Shown: positions 28,374-40,937, counted from the stretch's first letter. The stretch is DNA of 64,000 nucleotides from Littorina saxatilis (GCF_037325665.1 NC_090255.1:29994310-30058309); one strand, 5' to 3'. Translations and numbers: made by a program. The notes: generated by a model not told the origin, from the sequence alone.

Positions 28374-31300
28374 TTCCTCCCAAACTTTATAGAAAACCCA
28401 AACTACTGTATTTAAAATCAAATGCATAAGCCTATCCGAAGGATTATTTAAATCCTTCAACTTGCTGAAATTCCCCCTTTTTTTTAACATCTCAAGACTT
28501 TAGCACAACATTTTATGTTCATCATTTGCATAATTAATAATCACAAAATGTGGTCAACAAAATGTGTATTATCTTGCATCATGACATAATATCAGCAGAG
28601 TGTATCTCACTGTTAGTGTTAGTATTTCTTCCATTTTCCTCTCTCCACCATGGGAAGAATATTCTGGGTGGGGAGTTCGAATAAGCTTCACTTGAACACA
28701 ATAATACATATATCTCGTAAACATGTGTGTGTGTGTGTGTGTGTGTGTTGATGATCTGTGTGAGGAAACAAAACAATGCAAATCTGCAAATTAAGAGTTC
28801 CATGAAATAGAGTTTGTTTTTCACGTTCGTGGGAGTGGCATATCAAACAGCACCAAAATATAACACAATCTCACACATAAAAGAGCACGCAAGACTTGCT
28901 AACGTTGTCCAGATCAGGTGAGCCTTATGGGCCTTTCTCAGACCTGATCCAGCTTCTAATATTCAAATCAAACAGGTGAACCTTATGGGCCTTGCTCAGA
29001 CCTGAGTGATATCTACACAGACCTTCTTATCACTTTCTGGAGATAGGCAGGCGGTGTCGCATAATCAGGGCGACTGGGCCTGTGAGCACTTCGATAGTCA
29101 ATGCCTTATCTCTCATAATCTTCCAAGTATGTTGGAGCATGGCGTTGACGTTGGGGCCGAACAGGCGGAGAGGCATCGGGACGATCAGGTTGAGCAGGGG
29201 TCATGGCCGGCTGACTGTGCCTCGGCGACGTGTTGGGTACCCGTGCAGTAATTGGAGTGTGGAACATGACAGTAGGTCTCCTGGGTGAGTGTGCAGGTGA
29301 GACTGGTCGATTGGTCGGACTATTGGGCTGCACCGGCAATTTTCTGGTCTGTGAAGTATAGGGGAATGCCTGAGCTTCAGCCTCGCCGTCTTCCTCTTCA
29401 TCGTCGTCTTCTTTCTCTTCATCGTCGTCGTTAACAGTGTGATCGCCCTGGATCGGTTTGAAATGTGACGAATTTCGCACAATGGAGTGATTTCCTCGTT
29501 GAGCAGTCAGCATGCTGCCCTTCTTCTTAATGACTACGTAAGGAAGGGGGGAGTATGGTGTGGACAGTTTGTTCAGTTTCTTTTGTTTCACCAGAACATG
29601 GTCACCAGGATTGATGTCGCAGAGTTGCGTGTGGCGTTTTCTGTCAGTGAATTCTGTCATCTTCCTTTTGCTCAGGAAATCGTTGTGAATCATCCGCGTG
29701 TGTACGGGGATGGGGTCGAGAGGAAGAGAGCAATCTGGCAGTCCAATGTTCATCTTGCGTTTTGTAAGTGCTTCAAAAGGGGAAACACCTGTGGAGCTGT
29801 GGGGAGTCCCTCGGTGTTGGCGAAGGAATGTGGGAAGTTGTGTCTTCCAGTTTAGGTTGGCTGCCGTAGACGAGCGGATGTTTTGATCCAACGTGCGCAT
29901 GAACCGTTCGGCCTCGCCATTGGCTTCAGGCCACAGCGGGGTGATCTTGCGATGGTGAAACCCAAACTGTGTCGCGAAATGAGAGAATTCTTGTCCATGA
30001 AAAGGGGGCCCATTGTCAGTTTTCACTGTCTTTGGAATTCCCTGTCGTGAGAAGATTGTCTCCAATTTTCGGGTCACAATTTTTGCAGATGTGGACGAGA
30101 TAATTTCAACTTCTGGGAATCTCGAGTATTCATCAATCACCACCAGTAGATAGTCACCGGAGGGGAATGGACCCGCGAAATCAAGTGCAAGTGCACTCCA
30201 CGGCTCTGATGGGAGGGGAGTACTGATGATTGGTTCACGAGCTTTGGGTCCGGGGTAGGAGGCTTGACAGGGTATGCATGATTTGACAGTTTCCTCAACC
30301 ATTTTGTCAATTCTCGGAAACCATGCATACCTTCTCTCGGAGGCATTGTTTTGTTTTGACGATGCCTTGGTGTGCTTGGTGAGCAATGTTGATGACCTTT
30401 TGACGAAGAGTTTTCGGGATGACTAGTCGATGACCTCTCAGGATGAGCCCATCATGCATGGAGAGTTCTTCACTAAAACGAGCGAAATCAGACACGTCAC
30501 CATCTTGCCACTGTCCGGTTTGAATCGCTCGCATCACCTTCTGAAGCTGGTCATCTCGTTGTGTTTCAATTCTTACTTCATGTTTAGTCATCGCCACAGG
30601 GACTGCGTTTTCGGCCACGTAGTTGATGTATTCTTCACCTTTGTTTTCACGTTGGGGTGTCGACTGTGGGTGTCGACTGATGTAATCAGCTGGATTGAGG
30701 TCATCGCGTCCCGGGGCATAGGTGAGAGACATTTCATATGGCATGAGGCGTAATCTCCACCTCTCGATGCGAGCTGTCGTTGGCTTTAGGCTATTCACGA
30801 TCCCGAGAAGTGGTTTGTGATCTGTAACTACGGTGAAAGAGGATCCATACAGGTAGAGGTGAAAATGTTCCACTCCGTACACCACAGCCAGCATCTCTCG
30901 ATCGGTTTGTGAATAGCGCTGTTCTGTGGGAGTGAGAGCTCGGCTGGCATAGCAGATTATCTTTCCTTCCTGTGTTAGAATCGCACCAAGACCAACTGGA
31001 CTTGCATCCACAAGGATTTTTGTTGGTTTTCTTTGGTCAAAGTAGCTCATGACTTTGGCGTTGGTGAGGGTTTCTTTCAGACAGTTGAAAGCCTGTTGTT
31101 CCTTATCGGACCATTCCCACGGAGCGTCTTTCTTTGTCAGGTTTCTCAGTGGCTCTGTGATCGTTGCGTAGTTTGCAATGAATCGAGCCACGTACTGCGT
31201 CATTCCAAGAAGGGATCTCACTTCGCTGACGTTTGTTGGTGGTGGACTGTTTATGATCGTTGACACCTTGTCTGGACTTGCTGCCACGCCTTTCTTGCCA

Positions 31301-33403
31301 AAGATGTGACCAAAAAATGTAAGCTCTGAGACTGAGAACACACACTTTTCCCTGTTGAGCTTTGCCCCGTGATTTTGAAGTTGCTGGAGTGTTGCTTGAA
31401 GAGCCACGTCGTGTTCTGCTTGTGTCTTCCCATGTATGATGATGTCGTCGCTGAGGTTCTTTGCACCTGGGATGTCAGCTAACAGCTCAGCTATGGCGTT
31501 TTGGAAGATTTCTGCGGCAGCGTTTACCCCAAACAGCAGTCTTTGATATCATCGAAGACCGACATGGGTTGAAAACGTAGTGATGTATCTGCTTTCCGGG
31601 TCGAGCTCCAATTGATGATAGGCATTGGACATGTCCAACTTGCTGAAGACTGTGGACCCGTTGAGGTCAGCGATAAGGTCATCGAGGGTTGGCATAATGT
31701 GTTTCTCTCTCTTGATAGCTTTATTGGCCTCTCTCATGTCGATGCAGAGCCTCACACCCTGTTTCTTGGGCACAACTACCACAGGGCTTACCCATGGTGT
31801 AGGACCCTCAATCTTTTCAATGATGTCCAGCTTTTCGAGTCTGTTCAGTTCTGCCTCGACGTCTTTTCGTACGTGGAAAGGTATACGCCTGTGTCGTTGG
31901 GCCACGGGTCTGACAGACTGGTCAATGTGCAGCTTGATGCTGATGTCCTTGATTTTCCCCACGCCGTTGCTGAACAGAGTGTGAAATTTGTCATCAGGGC
32001 TTAGTGCAAAAGTGAAATGGACTAGGCCAAGGGTTTCGGCCATGTCAAGGCTCATGAGGTTGTTGGCCTTATTCACTTTATTGTTGTTGACCACGTAAAA
32101 CTTGGCTGGAATACGCTGGTCGTTGTATTTGACATCAGTGGTCACAAAACCTATGATGGGTAGGGGCACATCTGAACCATATGCGAAGATCAGAGGGCAT
32201 GGGCCATACAAGGGCGCTTTGGGACATACCTTCTTATAGGTGTCAAATGTCATGAGATTCACTGACGCTCCAGTGTCAATAAGTAAGGGGACTGGTTTGT
32301 TGAAAATGTGCACCTCCACTGACAGAGATTTTGACTTGGGGTTTGAGATACTGAAAACGACTTCATCGCTTGAGTAGTAGGGATTGTCGTAGTCTTCATC
32401 CACTGTGGATTCATCATCAACCTGCGTAGAATGAAAGATTTGTCTTACCTTTTGAGGTGAGGATTCACAGACGCTCGCGAAATGTCCAATCTTAGAGCAT
32501 AGCCTGCATTCCTTGCCTCTCGCTGGGCAGGAACCTTTGTGAGGATAGCTACCACCACAATAGCGACAGCGAGCACCACCATTTGACGAACGTTGACGTT
32601 GAGGGTTGCTGCTGTCCCAAACACCACCACGGCCAGATCCACCACGGCTGAAGTTGTTGCCACGACCAAAGCTGCTGCCACGCTTGGAGTTGCTGCCACG
32701 TCTGTAGTCACCACCACGGTTATAACCTGCACCGCTCGCATGGGAGTTGTCGTGTCTTGCTTCAGTGTCACCATGGTGATGGTATGTGCGTCTGGGGTTG
32801 GGTTTGACGCTGTTTACTGATGCACCGGCACCTTCAATCTCGGTTGCCCTGGCCTCAGAAAGTTCGTGGGAGCGAGCATCATCAATGACTTGTTGAAGGT
32901 TTGAATTTTCTCTCAGATCCTTTCGTCTTACCTTGGATGATGAACATCCTTGGACCAGTTGTCCTAGTATCTCTCTATCCACATCATGGAAATCACAACG
33001 ATGTGCGATCGTTTTCAAACGCGTAATGTATGCATCAATTGTTTCTGATGGTTGCTGAATAGTGCCTCGAAACTTGAACGTGTCATATGCAACGTTTTGT
33101 TTTGGTGTGAAATAGTCAGTCAGACTCTTTTTCGCAACTTGATAGGTGTTTGGAGTGTTATCAGCGCCTGTGACAGCATCCACGCCTTTTTGATCATCGG
33201 AGAAGTTGTCAAAAATTTCATACACTTCGTCACCTGCGTAATGAAGGAGTAGTGCTTTCTTGCGATCATCGGCCGTTACATCCAAACCGCACAACATATT
33301 TTCGAGTTTGTCGATCCATTTCTTCCAACGGATCCCTGCACTGCCTTCTTCCCCTTGGACTACAAACGCTGGGAATGATGGAAGAGACATCCTCGTCGCC
33401 AGT

Positions 33404-33589
33404 TGTTGTGTTCTTGCATACAACAAAGTGTAAGACGATGACACAGCTTGTGTGTTCAAGTGGGATGCTTTTATTCCCGGTCTACGTGTGATCTCCTCAT
33501 TTAACAATGGCCGCTATCTTCTCGGTTCTTCCGAGATCATACGAGATTGATTAACATGGATCTGGAAGTGGACTAGCATGGACACAACA
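33404..33589 (-). repeat. 5' LTR of the Ty3/gypsy element
   Basis: It is nearly identical to 28189-28373. The likely Gag start codon lies only about 13 bases inside its inner edge. Confidence 0.93.
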
Positions 33590-33669
33590 AGACGGAGACG
33601 GAGACGGAGAGAGAGAGAAACTGGTAAGATAAAATAAGATGAGATAGGCCCGCTAATGCTTTACTTTAA

Positions 33670-34644
33670 CCTTCGCCGGCACTCGTTATCGACTACACAC
33701 GAACGCATTCGTGGGGCCAAGCAGACCCATGCTTCTCAAAGAAGGAAAAATGTGCATATCCTTCCGTGGCACTCGTGGGGCCGTGCAGACCCATGCTTCT
33801 CAAAGAAAGAAAAATATGCATATCCTTCCGTGGCACTCGTGGGTCCGTGCGGACACAGAAGGGTGTTTGATGCAAATATCTCTTAAACGAGTTGGAATTT
33901 TTTAATGAGCTTTTAGAAATGCCTCAGACACCTAAAAAGCTATCATCTCCTAAAAGCTCATTAAATTTCAGTGATAATTAATTAATTAATTAATGGTCAA
34001 ATTTAGACTACACACGGTATTTGGTAAAATATTATGGGTCTGCATGGCCCCACGAGTGCCACGGAAGGGTTTGCACAATTGTCCTTCTTTGAGAAGTATG
34101 GGTCCGCATGGACCCACGAGTGCCTCGGAAGGGTATACACGCTTTTCCTTCTTTGAGAAGTATGGGTCCGCACGTCCCCACGAATGCTTCCGTGTGTAGT
34201 CTAAATTTGACCATTAATTAATTAATTAATTAATTAATTATCACTGAAATTTAATGAGCTTTTAGGAGATGAAAGCTTTGTAGGTGTCTGAGGCATTTCT
34301 AAAAGCTCATTAAAAAATTCCAACTCGTTTAAGAGATATTTGCAATCAAACACCCTTCTGGGTCCGCACGGACCCACGAGTGCCTCGGAAGGGTATACAC
34401 GCTTTTCCTTCTTTGAGAAGTATGGGTCCGCACGTCCCCACGAATGCTTCCGTGTGTAGTCTAAATTTGACCATTAATTAATTAATTAATTATCACTGAA
34501 ATTTAATGAGCTTTTAGGAGATGATAGCTTGTTAGGTGTCTGAGGCATTTCTAAAAGCTCATTAAAAAATTCCAACTCGTTTAAAAGATATTTGCAATCA
34601 AACACCCTTCTGGGTCCGCACGGACCCACGAGTGCCGGCGAAGG
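33670..34644. mobile_element. TTAA-flanked foldback element with repeated hairpin modules
   Basis: The ends CCTTCGCCGGCACTCGT and ACGAGTGCCGGCGAAGG are exact inverses, with TTAA at both borders (33666-33669, 34645-34648). The 975-bp interior is built from copies in both orientations of a cassette with gggtccgcacggacccacg, gaatgcttccgtgtgtagtc, (TTAA)n and gagcttttaggagatga. It is entirely non-coding and can fold into several long hairpins. Confidence 0.8.
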
Positions 34645-34917
34645 TTAAGAGGGAAATGACAAATAGCTTATAAGCATTTGCTGCTTTCTTACAATCAGTC
34701 CTCGCCCGCGAGGAAAAATAAGTAAATCATTAAAGTAACAATAATTGGCAATAAACTATAAATGGCATAAGGTCATTGAAAATCACTGAGTGAGCCTTAT
34801 AATCAGTCTCTGGAATATTGCATAAGACTTTCATGAAGTCAGTATCATGTGAGCATTTCAAATATGGCCCTTACTAATGTACTATCATAGTACAAAACAT
34901 TACAGTTACCAAGACAT

Positions 34918-34976
34918 TTACCGCCCTGATATCACCCTTCGTGGTGGACTGGGCGTTAAGCAAACTGGCAAACAAA
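34918..34976 (+). mobile_element. 3' fragment of SINE family A
   Basis: The words ccgccctgatatcacccttcgtgg and gggcgttaagcaaac match the tail of the copies at 1-548 and 38909-39207; the rest is missing. Confidence 0.75.
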
Positions 34977-35201
34977 CCAAGACATTTAAGTAATCACTTA
35001 GAAGACATTTGGTAATCAACAGAATTGTTTAATTTGATTCAGCAAAATCCTGGCATTTGTAGACAACCCGCAAGTTTTTTTTAAAGACTTTCTCAGTTTA
35101 TTGTTTTTCTGAGTACGTTAGGTAGTGAGTTCCAGACATTGCTGCCAGAAAGGATTAGGCTTTTGCGACGGCTTTGTTTGACTCAGTAAGGCGAAATTAT
35201 A

Positions 35202-35986
35202 ACATTTAGTCAAGCTGTCGAACTAACAGAATGAAACTGAACTCACTGCATTTTTACAGCACGAGCGTATACTCGTAGCATCGTCAGTCCACCGCTCGAT
35301 GCACAGGCAGTGAAATTGACAAGAAGAGCGGGGTAGTAGTTGCGCTGAGAAGGATAACACGCTTTTCTTTATCTCTATTCTTTTTAACTTTCTGAGCGTG
35401 TTTTTAATCCAAACATATCACATCTATATGTTTTTGGAATCAGGAACCCACAAGGAATAAGATGAAAGTGCTTTAAATCGATTTCGGAAATTTTATTTTA
35501 ATAATAATTTTTATATTTTTAATTTTCAGAGCTTGTTTTTAATCCGAATATAACATATTTATATGTTTTTGGAATCAGAAAATGATGAAGAATAAGATAA
35601 ACGTAAATTTGGAGCGTTTTATAAAATTATTATTTTTTTTACAATTTTCAGATTTTTAATGACCAAAGTCATTAATTAATTTTTAAGCCACCAAGCTGAA
35701 ATGCAATACTGAAGTCCGGCCTTCGTCGAAGATTGCTGGGCCAAACTTTCAATCAATTTGATTGAAAAATGAGGGTGTGACAGTGCCGCCTCAACTTTTA
35801 CAAAAAAGCCGGATATGACGTCATCAAAGGTATTTATCGAAAAAAAGAAAAAAAGTCCGGGGATATCATTCCCAGGAACTCTCATGTCAAATTTCATAAA
35901 GATCGGTCTAGTAGTTTGGTCTGAATCGCTCTACACACACACACAGACAGACAGACAGACACACAGACAGACAGACAGACACACAG

Positions 35987-36020
<34 letters not shown>

Positions 36021-36083
36021 CACAACCCTCGTCTCGATTCCCCCCTCTACGTTAAAACATTTAGTCAAAACTTGACTAAATGT
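35202..36083 (+). mobile_element. Helentron-like non-autonomous element (HINE type)
   Basis: The 5' side has acatttagtcaag and the 3' end is a hairpin at 36057-36083 with a 12-bp stem (ACATTTAGTCAA, aac, TTGACTAAATGT), so the 5' word is the inverse of the 3' arm. An (ACAG)n/(AC)n microsatellite lies just before the hairpin. The AT-rich body carries no coding frame. The layout equals that of the element at 21952-22704, but the sequences differ. A Helentron origin is inference from structure. Confidence 0.65.
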
Positions 36084-36300
36084 AAAAACAAGGTAGACTT
36101 AATAGCAACATGATATTTATTTACAAACTATTTTCAAAGGCGGCCATTCCTATCATTCTCAAGTAGTGCAGCTGCTTCTTAAAAAAAGGGAAAAAAGAAG
36201 AAGCAAACCAAAAACAATAGTTTATTTTCGAGGTCTGTCTCTGTCCAAGTCAAGTGGTGCTTTAACTTTACCTTTGAAGATGTGTCACTGGTTTCAAAGG

Positions 36301-36500
36301 NNNNNNNNNNNNNNNNNNNNNNNNNNNNNNNNNNNNNNNNNNNNNNNNNNNNNNNNNNNNNNNNNNNNNNNNNNNNNNNNNNNNNNNNNNNNNNNNNNNN
36401 NNNNNNNNNNNNNNNNNNNNNNNNNNNNNNNNNNNNNNNNNNNNNNNNNNNNNNNNNNNNNNNNNNNNNNNNNNNNNNNNNNNNNNNNNNNNNNNNNNNN
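36301..36500. other. Assembly gap of 200 N
   Basis: Bases 36301-36500 are unknown. The round length suggests a placeholder and not a measured distance. Open frames crossing it have no meaning. Confidence 1.
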
Positions 36501-36849
36501 TTATTACACACCGGTACGACCGAACATAAGGTATCAATAAACTCCTCTTGTGCAGCGGGTTGAAAGTATACCCTGATCCCTCGGAGATATACCTCCACTC
36601 CGGTCTGAACGACCTCACGTGACATGTTATATGGTAGAAGAGCATGCTGTCGCTTATTCTCCTTCTGAAGATGAGGTATACCCTCAGTTCGGTTAGACTG
36701 AAACGATGCTCAAGCAGTGGAATTTGTGTGTGGTTGTTTCAGAGCAAAATGTTATTTTATCCAAACAAGAAGATATTCTCGCGCACCGCCTTGTTCAGGA
36801 TATCCACAAGTTGACAATGATGTGTGCGAAATAAATAAACAATGAAACG

Positions 36850-37675
36850 AACCAGAACGGACGGACGGACGGGCAGACTGACGGACGGACTGACGGACGG
36901 ACCGACGGGCAGATTGAGGGACGGACCGATCGATGGACGGACGGAGGGACGGGGGGAGGGGGGGGCGGCGGGAGGGGGGGGGGGTGGCGTTACGGGTAAC
37001 CCCTCCTGATCCGGTCCTGCAGGGTATTCCTTCAACCCTCTGCACAAGAGGAATCTATTCGGATACAGACTGAAGGACGGACGGACTGACGGACGGACTG
37101 ATGGACTGACAGACAGACTGTCGGACGGACCGTATGGACGGACATACGGACGGACTAAAAGGACGAAGGAACGAATAAACGAAGGAAATAACGAAGGTCG
37201 GAACGAAAGAGCGAACGAACCAACCCACGAATGAACGAACGAACGAACGAACGAACGAGCAAACAAACAAACAAACAAACAAACAAATAAACAAGCAAAC
37301 AATAAACAATAATTGTGTGCAATCTGGCCCATTTTCAGGGCATTTGTCAAACGTTTGGAGGAGGTCCACAGTTAGGCCTGGGTGGGGGGGGGGGGGGTTG
37401 TCCCACCAACAGGAATTCCCCCCCCCCCCCCTCTCCCCTGTATTGGGCCCTGCACAAGAGGAATTTATTGATACGGACTGAACTTGAAGAACGGATTGAC
37501 TGACGGACCGACGGACGGACGGACTGACGGACGTACTGAAGGACTGTCGGACGAACTGTCGAACGAACGAACGAACGAACGAACGAACAAACGAACGAAC
37601 AAACGAACGAACGAACTGACGAACGAACAAACTGACGAACGAACAAACAAACGAACAAATTAGCAAATGAATACA
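36850..37675. repeat. Degenerate (GGAC)n/(GAAC)n array with interspersed copies of a short module
   Basis: Runs of acgg, acgg-act and cgaa units alternate with a module gcacaagaggaatytattc seen near 37042 and 37453, and in inverse orientation at about 36531-36556 just right of the gap. Ser-Val-Arg-Pro or Phe-Val-Arg frames through it are artefacts. Confidence 0.8.
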
Positions 37676-37779
37676 TACATTCGCAGAAAGAAAAAGGCAA
37701 AAGGTACATTTGTGGAGTCAGTAAGGGGGGTGGGTGGGCTTCCGGAACCCAGGAACCTTGGGAATCCCCCCTGGCCTAG

Positions 37780-38005
37780 AACACACACACACTGATCGAC
37801 ACTGACACACACACTGACACACACAACTTGACGAACGCACACACACACACACAATACACACACACACATCCACACCGGCACACACACACACACGCACGCA
37901 CACACACACTGTGACACACACACGTAAACACACACACCGGCAATGACACTGACACACACACACACGTACCGTACACACTGACGGGCACACTGCCGGGCAC
38001 ACACT

Positions 38006-38046
<41 letters not shown>
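37780..38046. repeat. Degenerate (CA)n array
   Basis: CA repeats are broken by recurring ctgacac and cgcac words. The cysteine/valine-rich minus-strand frames are artefacts of the repeat. Confidence 0.92.
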
Positions 38047-38047
<1 letters not shown>

Positions 38048-38327
38048 AACACATACTGACATACTCGCAACTGACATAGCAGAGGGGGGTGGTAAGTCAT
38101 TTGAACGTTTAATTTCTTTTGTCACAAATTTAACTACCCATCCGTTCCTTGTGTTTTTATTTTGAGATAGTTTTGTATTTTTAGTCACTGCAGCGAAGGG
38201 ACATCACTCCCGCCACCTTATCTGTATCTTCTTCTGCTTGTTGCCGTAACACGTGTAGACCAGTCCAAATCGTCCAAATGTAGTGGTCATCTGCAGAGAC
38301 GCCGCCGTGCCGTACAGCTTATCCTGG

Positions 38328-38471
38328 ATGGGAGTCGGGATTCGCTTTTTTTGCACTGCCATTGATGCCAAGAACGGAGCAGCCAGGGTCATTTCAATTT
38401 TCATCCAGGAATGGCACAAGCGAGCCAAACCGGCCGATGGTCTTTCGACTCCATGGAGACAGCTGGTGAAG
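38328..38471 (+). CDS. Weak candidate first coding exon, unidentified
   Basis: From an ATG at 38328, 48 codons (MGVGIRFFCTAIDAKNGAAR to STPWRQLVK) run in phase 0 to a GT donor (gaag/gtaata). The next candidate exon, 40938-41043, would continue the frame. However, the antisense strand is also open here for more than 70 codons (MKIEMTLAAPFLASMAVQKK and so on to IQIRWRE, stop near 38204) and looks equally protein-like. I cannot decide the strand or name the product. Confidence 0.22.
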
Positions 38472-38639
38472 GTAATACTATTTTTATTCCTACATTCGTG
38501 TTGACGACAGAGTGCAACGTTTCTAAAATATGATCGGTGCTAACAGAGCAGCAGGAATATACGTGCCCTTGATGACTTGGTCACTTTCGGTTTCACGGTA
38601 CCAGTAAAGTCGATCGAACCCCCCCCCCCCCCCCCCCCC

Positions 38640-38813
38640 CCCTTCCTTTTAGGACCTAAACAAATCTGAAAAAATCAGGTCTTGAAAGGAAGAAGTCTTG
38701 AGATGAGAGTAAATATAGAGAGGTTGTGGACAGACAAATCTGAGAAAACAGGGTCTTAAAAGGGAGGGAGTCTTTAATCAGGGGATATTAAAAGTGTTGT
38801 TCCACTGTACTAC
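38640..38813. repeat. CAGTGGAACC-type repeat, right part
   Basis: After a poly-C run at about 38618-38641, the words aaaatcaggtcttgaaaggaag and gggtcttaaaaggga lead to gttgttccactgtac, the inverse of the end seen at 22987. Confidence 0.5.
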
Positions 38814-38908
38814 CAAAAAGAGGGGATACTGTTTGATGTTACTGTAAAGACTTACAGTAACACTGTTCTCTCCGATTGCCAGTGTTTGTACTTTGAAACA
38901 GATTGTAT

Positions 38909-39207
38909 GACCGGCACGGTTGGCCTTGTGGTAAGGCGCCCGCCCCGTGATCGGGAGGTCGTGGTTCGAACCCCGGCCGGGTCATACCTAGACTTTAAAA
39001 TTGGCAATCTAGTGGCTGCTCCGCCTGGCGTCTGGCATTATGGGGTTAGTGCTAGGACTGGTTGGTCCCGGTGTCAGAATAATGTGACTGGGTGAGACAC
39101 GAAGCCTGTGCTGCGACTTCTGTCTTGTGTGTGGCGCACGTTAAAATGTCAAAGCAGCACCGCCCTGATTGGCCCTTCGTGGTCGACTGGGCGTTAAGCA
39201 AACAAAC
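38909..39207 (+). mobile_element. SINE family A, full length
   Basis: The tRNA-like head has an A-box-like TGGCCTTGTGGTAAGG and the B-box GGTTCGAACCC; a body and a tail of aaac repeats follow. A 13-bp target duplication (aaacagattgtat at 38896-38908 and 39208-39220) fixes both ends. This is the intact reference for the copy at 1-548. Confidence 0.92.
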
Positions 39208-39220
39208 AAACAGATTGTAT

Positions 39221-40937
39221 CCTGAAATTTAGCACTCCATGTGTTAACATTTCCACTTCCAGGTCTGTAGTGTGCAAACGTGTTGTCACTGTTACAGCTG
39301 AAATGAACTAACAAGAATACTAGTCTGATGTACATAAAATATGGGAGAGGTTTGGGGTCGGGGGTGGATGGCAAGCATAACATTGATAAATGACTATAGT
39401 TTTGCAGTGGTTTGCTCTCTTGTACTATGAGTGTTAACAGCAATTGTTTATAATTTGTTACTCAACTTACTGTAAGGACTATTACTATTAGCTTTTCTCA
39501 GCAACTGCAAACAATTGTGACTTAATTGCAAGAGCGCTTCATTTAACATTGGGACACTTCTTTTGGTTTTTTTAATGGCTATAGTGTAGAAACTAGAAAT
39601 GCTGAGATACATTAATGTAGTCATGAACAACAGCAACAACAAAAACAAGAACATGTTTTGAATTCTGATAGCTAATGAAACTGACAGCTTGATTAGAAAT
39701 AGAATTATGTAGTTTTTGCAATTGCTGACTGAGTTGCATCCTTTGGTTTTACCTTGCATTGATTATCACCTTTGCTGACAATTGACTCATTGAGTGCAGT
39801 ATTGAGTAACGTATAGTTATTTTATTTCAAGTTAACTTCTGGCTCTGCATGGTGTTAATCCTACTCAAACTTAGTCAAAGTAAGGTATCATTATTTATGA
39901 ATAATGTGAAGTTGAAGATACAAATTAATGAGAAAGTTTGTGTATTTTTCTGTACACTCTTGCTATTTACTGTTTCAGTGCTGAACCATTTGCTTGAATG
40001 CTTGATCAGATGATGACAGAGTGACACCTGGTGGTACCCAATAAAACTGCCTTTGCTGCTATAACTACAAGAAATTTCTACAATTCAGAACAGTAAGTGC
40101 ATGAGGTTCCATTTTAAGCTGTCAAGAGTAAATCTCAGGAATAGATTAGAAGATTTAGTTATGTCACACATGTCTTGCTTTCTTGACTTTTCTCACACTC
40201 TCTTGTCAGACTCAGAGAGTGCATGATTGTACATTTTTTTTACAGTAATTTTTTATGTTCCTAATTGGAAAACAAATGTGTCATAATCTTAGTGTTTAGG
40301 ATAACTATATGGCAGAGAGAATCATGGAAATGATTGGGCGATGGGGGTGTGTCGCTGGTGTGCAAGAGGGTGGGTGGGTGTGGAGAGAGTAGTGATGGTA
40401 GTCAACTACTAACTAAAAGATTACTGATTGCATACATTTAGTGTTTATTGATTTGGAGGGTGGGGGAGGAAGGCAAGCAGTATTATTACATGTGTATGGG
40501 TATACTAGTTGTGCATGTTCCAAATGGGGGTGGAGGTTGGCATGGCAAGCAATAGCTCAGTCGGTATAGTGGCCTTGAAACCGGTTGTGGGGATTTATTT
40601 CTCAGAATTGACGTTGTGCAGACTCTGCTTGGTTTCTGAATAGCTTATTAAGCCTGTGACTGTGTGCATACATAAAGATCTCAAGTTCACAGTTTCAGGG
40701 CTTGGAATTAATGGAAACATCAACACACATGTAGGAAAAACTCAAAAAAAGGAGGGGGTGGGGGGAGTTTGGTCCCACGGTAGTGTTTGAATGAAAGCAA
40801 TCTTACTTTTTAAGAGGGTAATCTTGCAGGACTATGATTCTTACATTGGTAGTTGACTAGTGTAGTTGTGGTTTTGTACTAGTGAGGAATGTCATCTATG
40901 TCATGTGATTTCTTGCTTCTTCTTTTTGTGTGTGCAG
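39221..40937. other. No firm gene; one candidate non-coding exon and a SINE scrap
   Basis: A stretch at 39979-40092 is bounded by a tttcag acceptor and a GTAAGT donor but has stops in useful frames. At 40545-40680 the words tagctcagtcggtatagtgg and gatttatttctcagaattga match the 5' part of the GAA-tailed SINE. Nothing else stands out. Confidence 0.4.

Larger units (their letters stand above)
28189..33589 (-). mobile_element. Ty3/gypsy (mag-like) LTR retrotransposon, broken, moderately young
   Basis: Two LTRs in direct orientation (28189-28373 and 33404-33589) enclose, on the minus strand, Gag with a Cys-His knuckle (CRLCSKIGHFASVC), an aspartic protease (LLIDTGASVN), reverse transcriptase, RNase H and an integrase with the DDE core. 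The five bases agacg flank both ends (28184-28188, 33590-33594). A candidate primer-binding site (ctggcgacgaggat) directly follows the 5' LTR and a purine tract (gggaggaa) precedes the 3' LTR. The LTRs differ at roughly six positions in 185, so the insertion is not very old. The coding region is broken, by about two breaks. Confidence 0.92.

Noticed and set aside
37055-37666. Long frames rich in FVRSFVRSFV and SVRPSVRPS
   Set aside because: They translate the GGAC/GAAC array in successive frames; not a protein.
37660-38188. Cys/Val-rich frames over the CA array, and similar ones at 47830, 50102 and 50895
   Set aside because: Pure products of CA/TG repeats.
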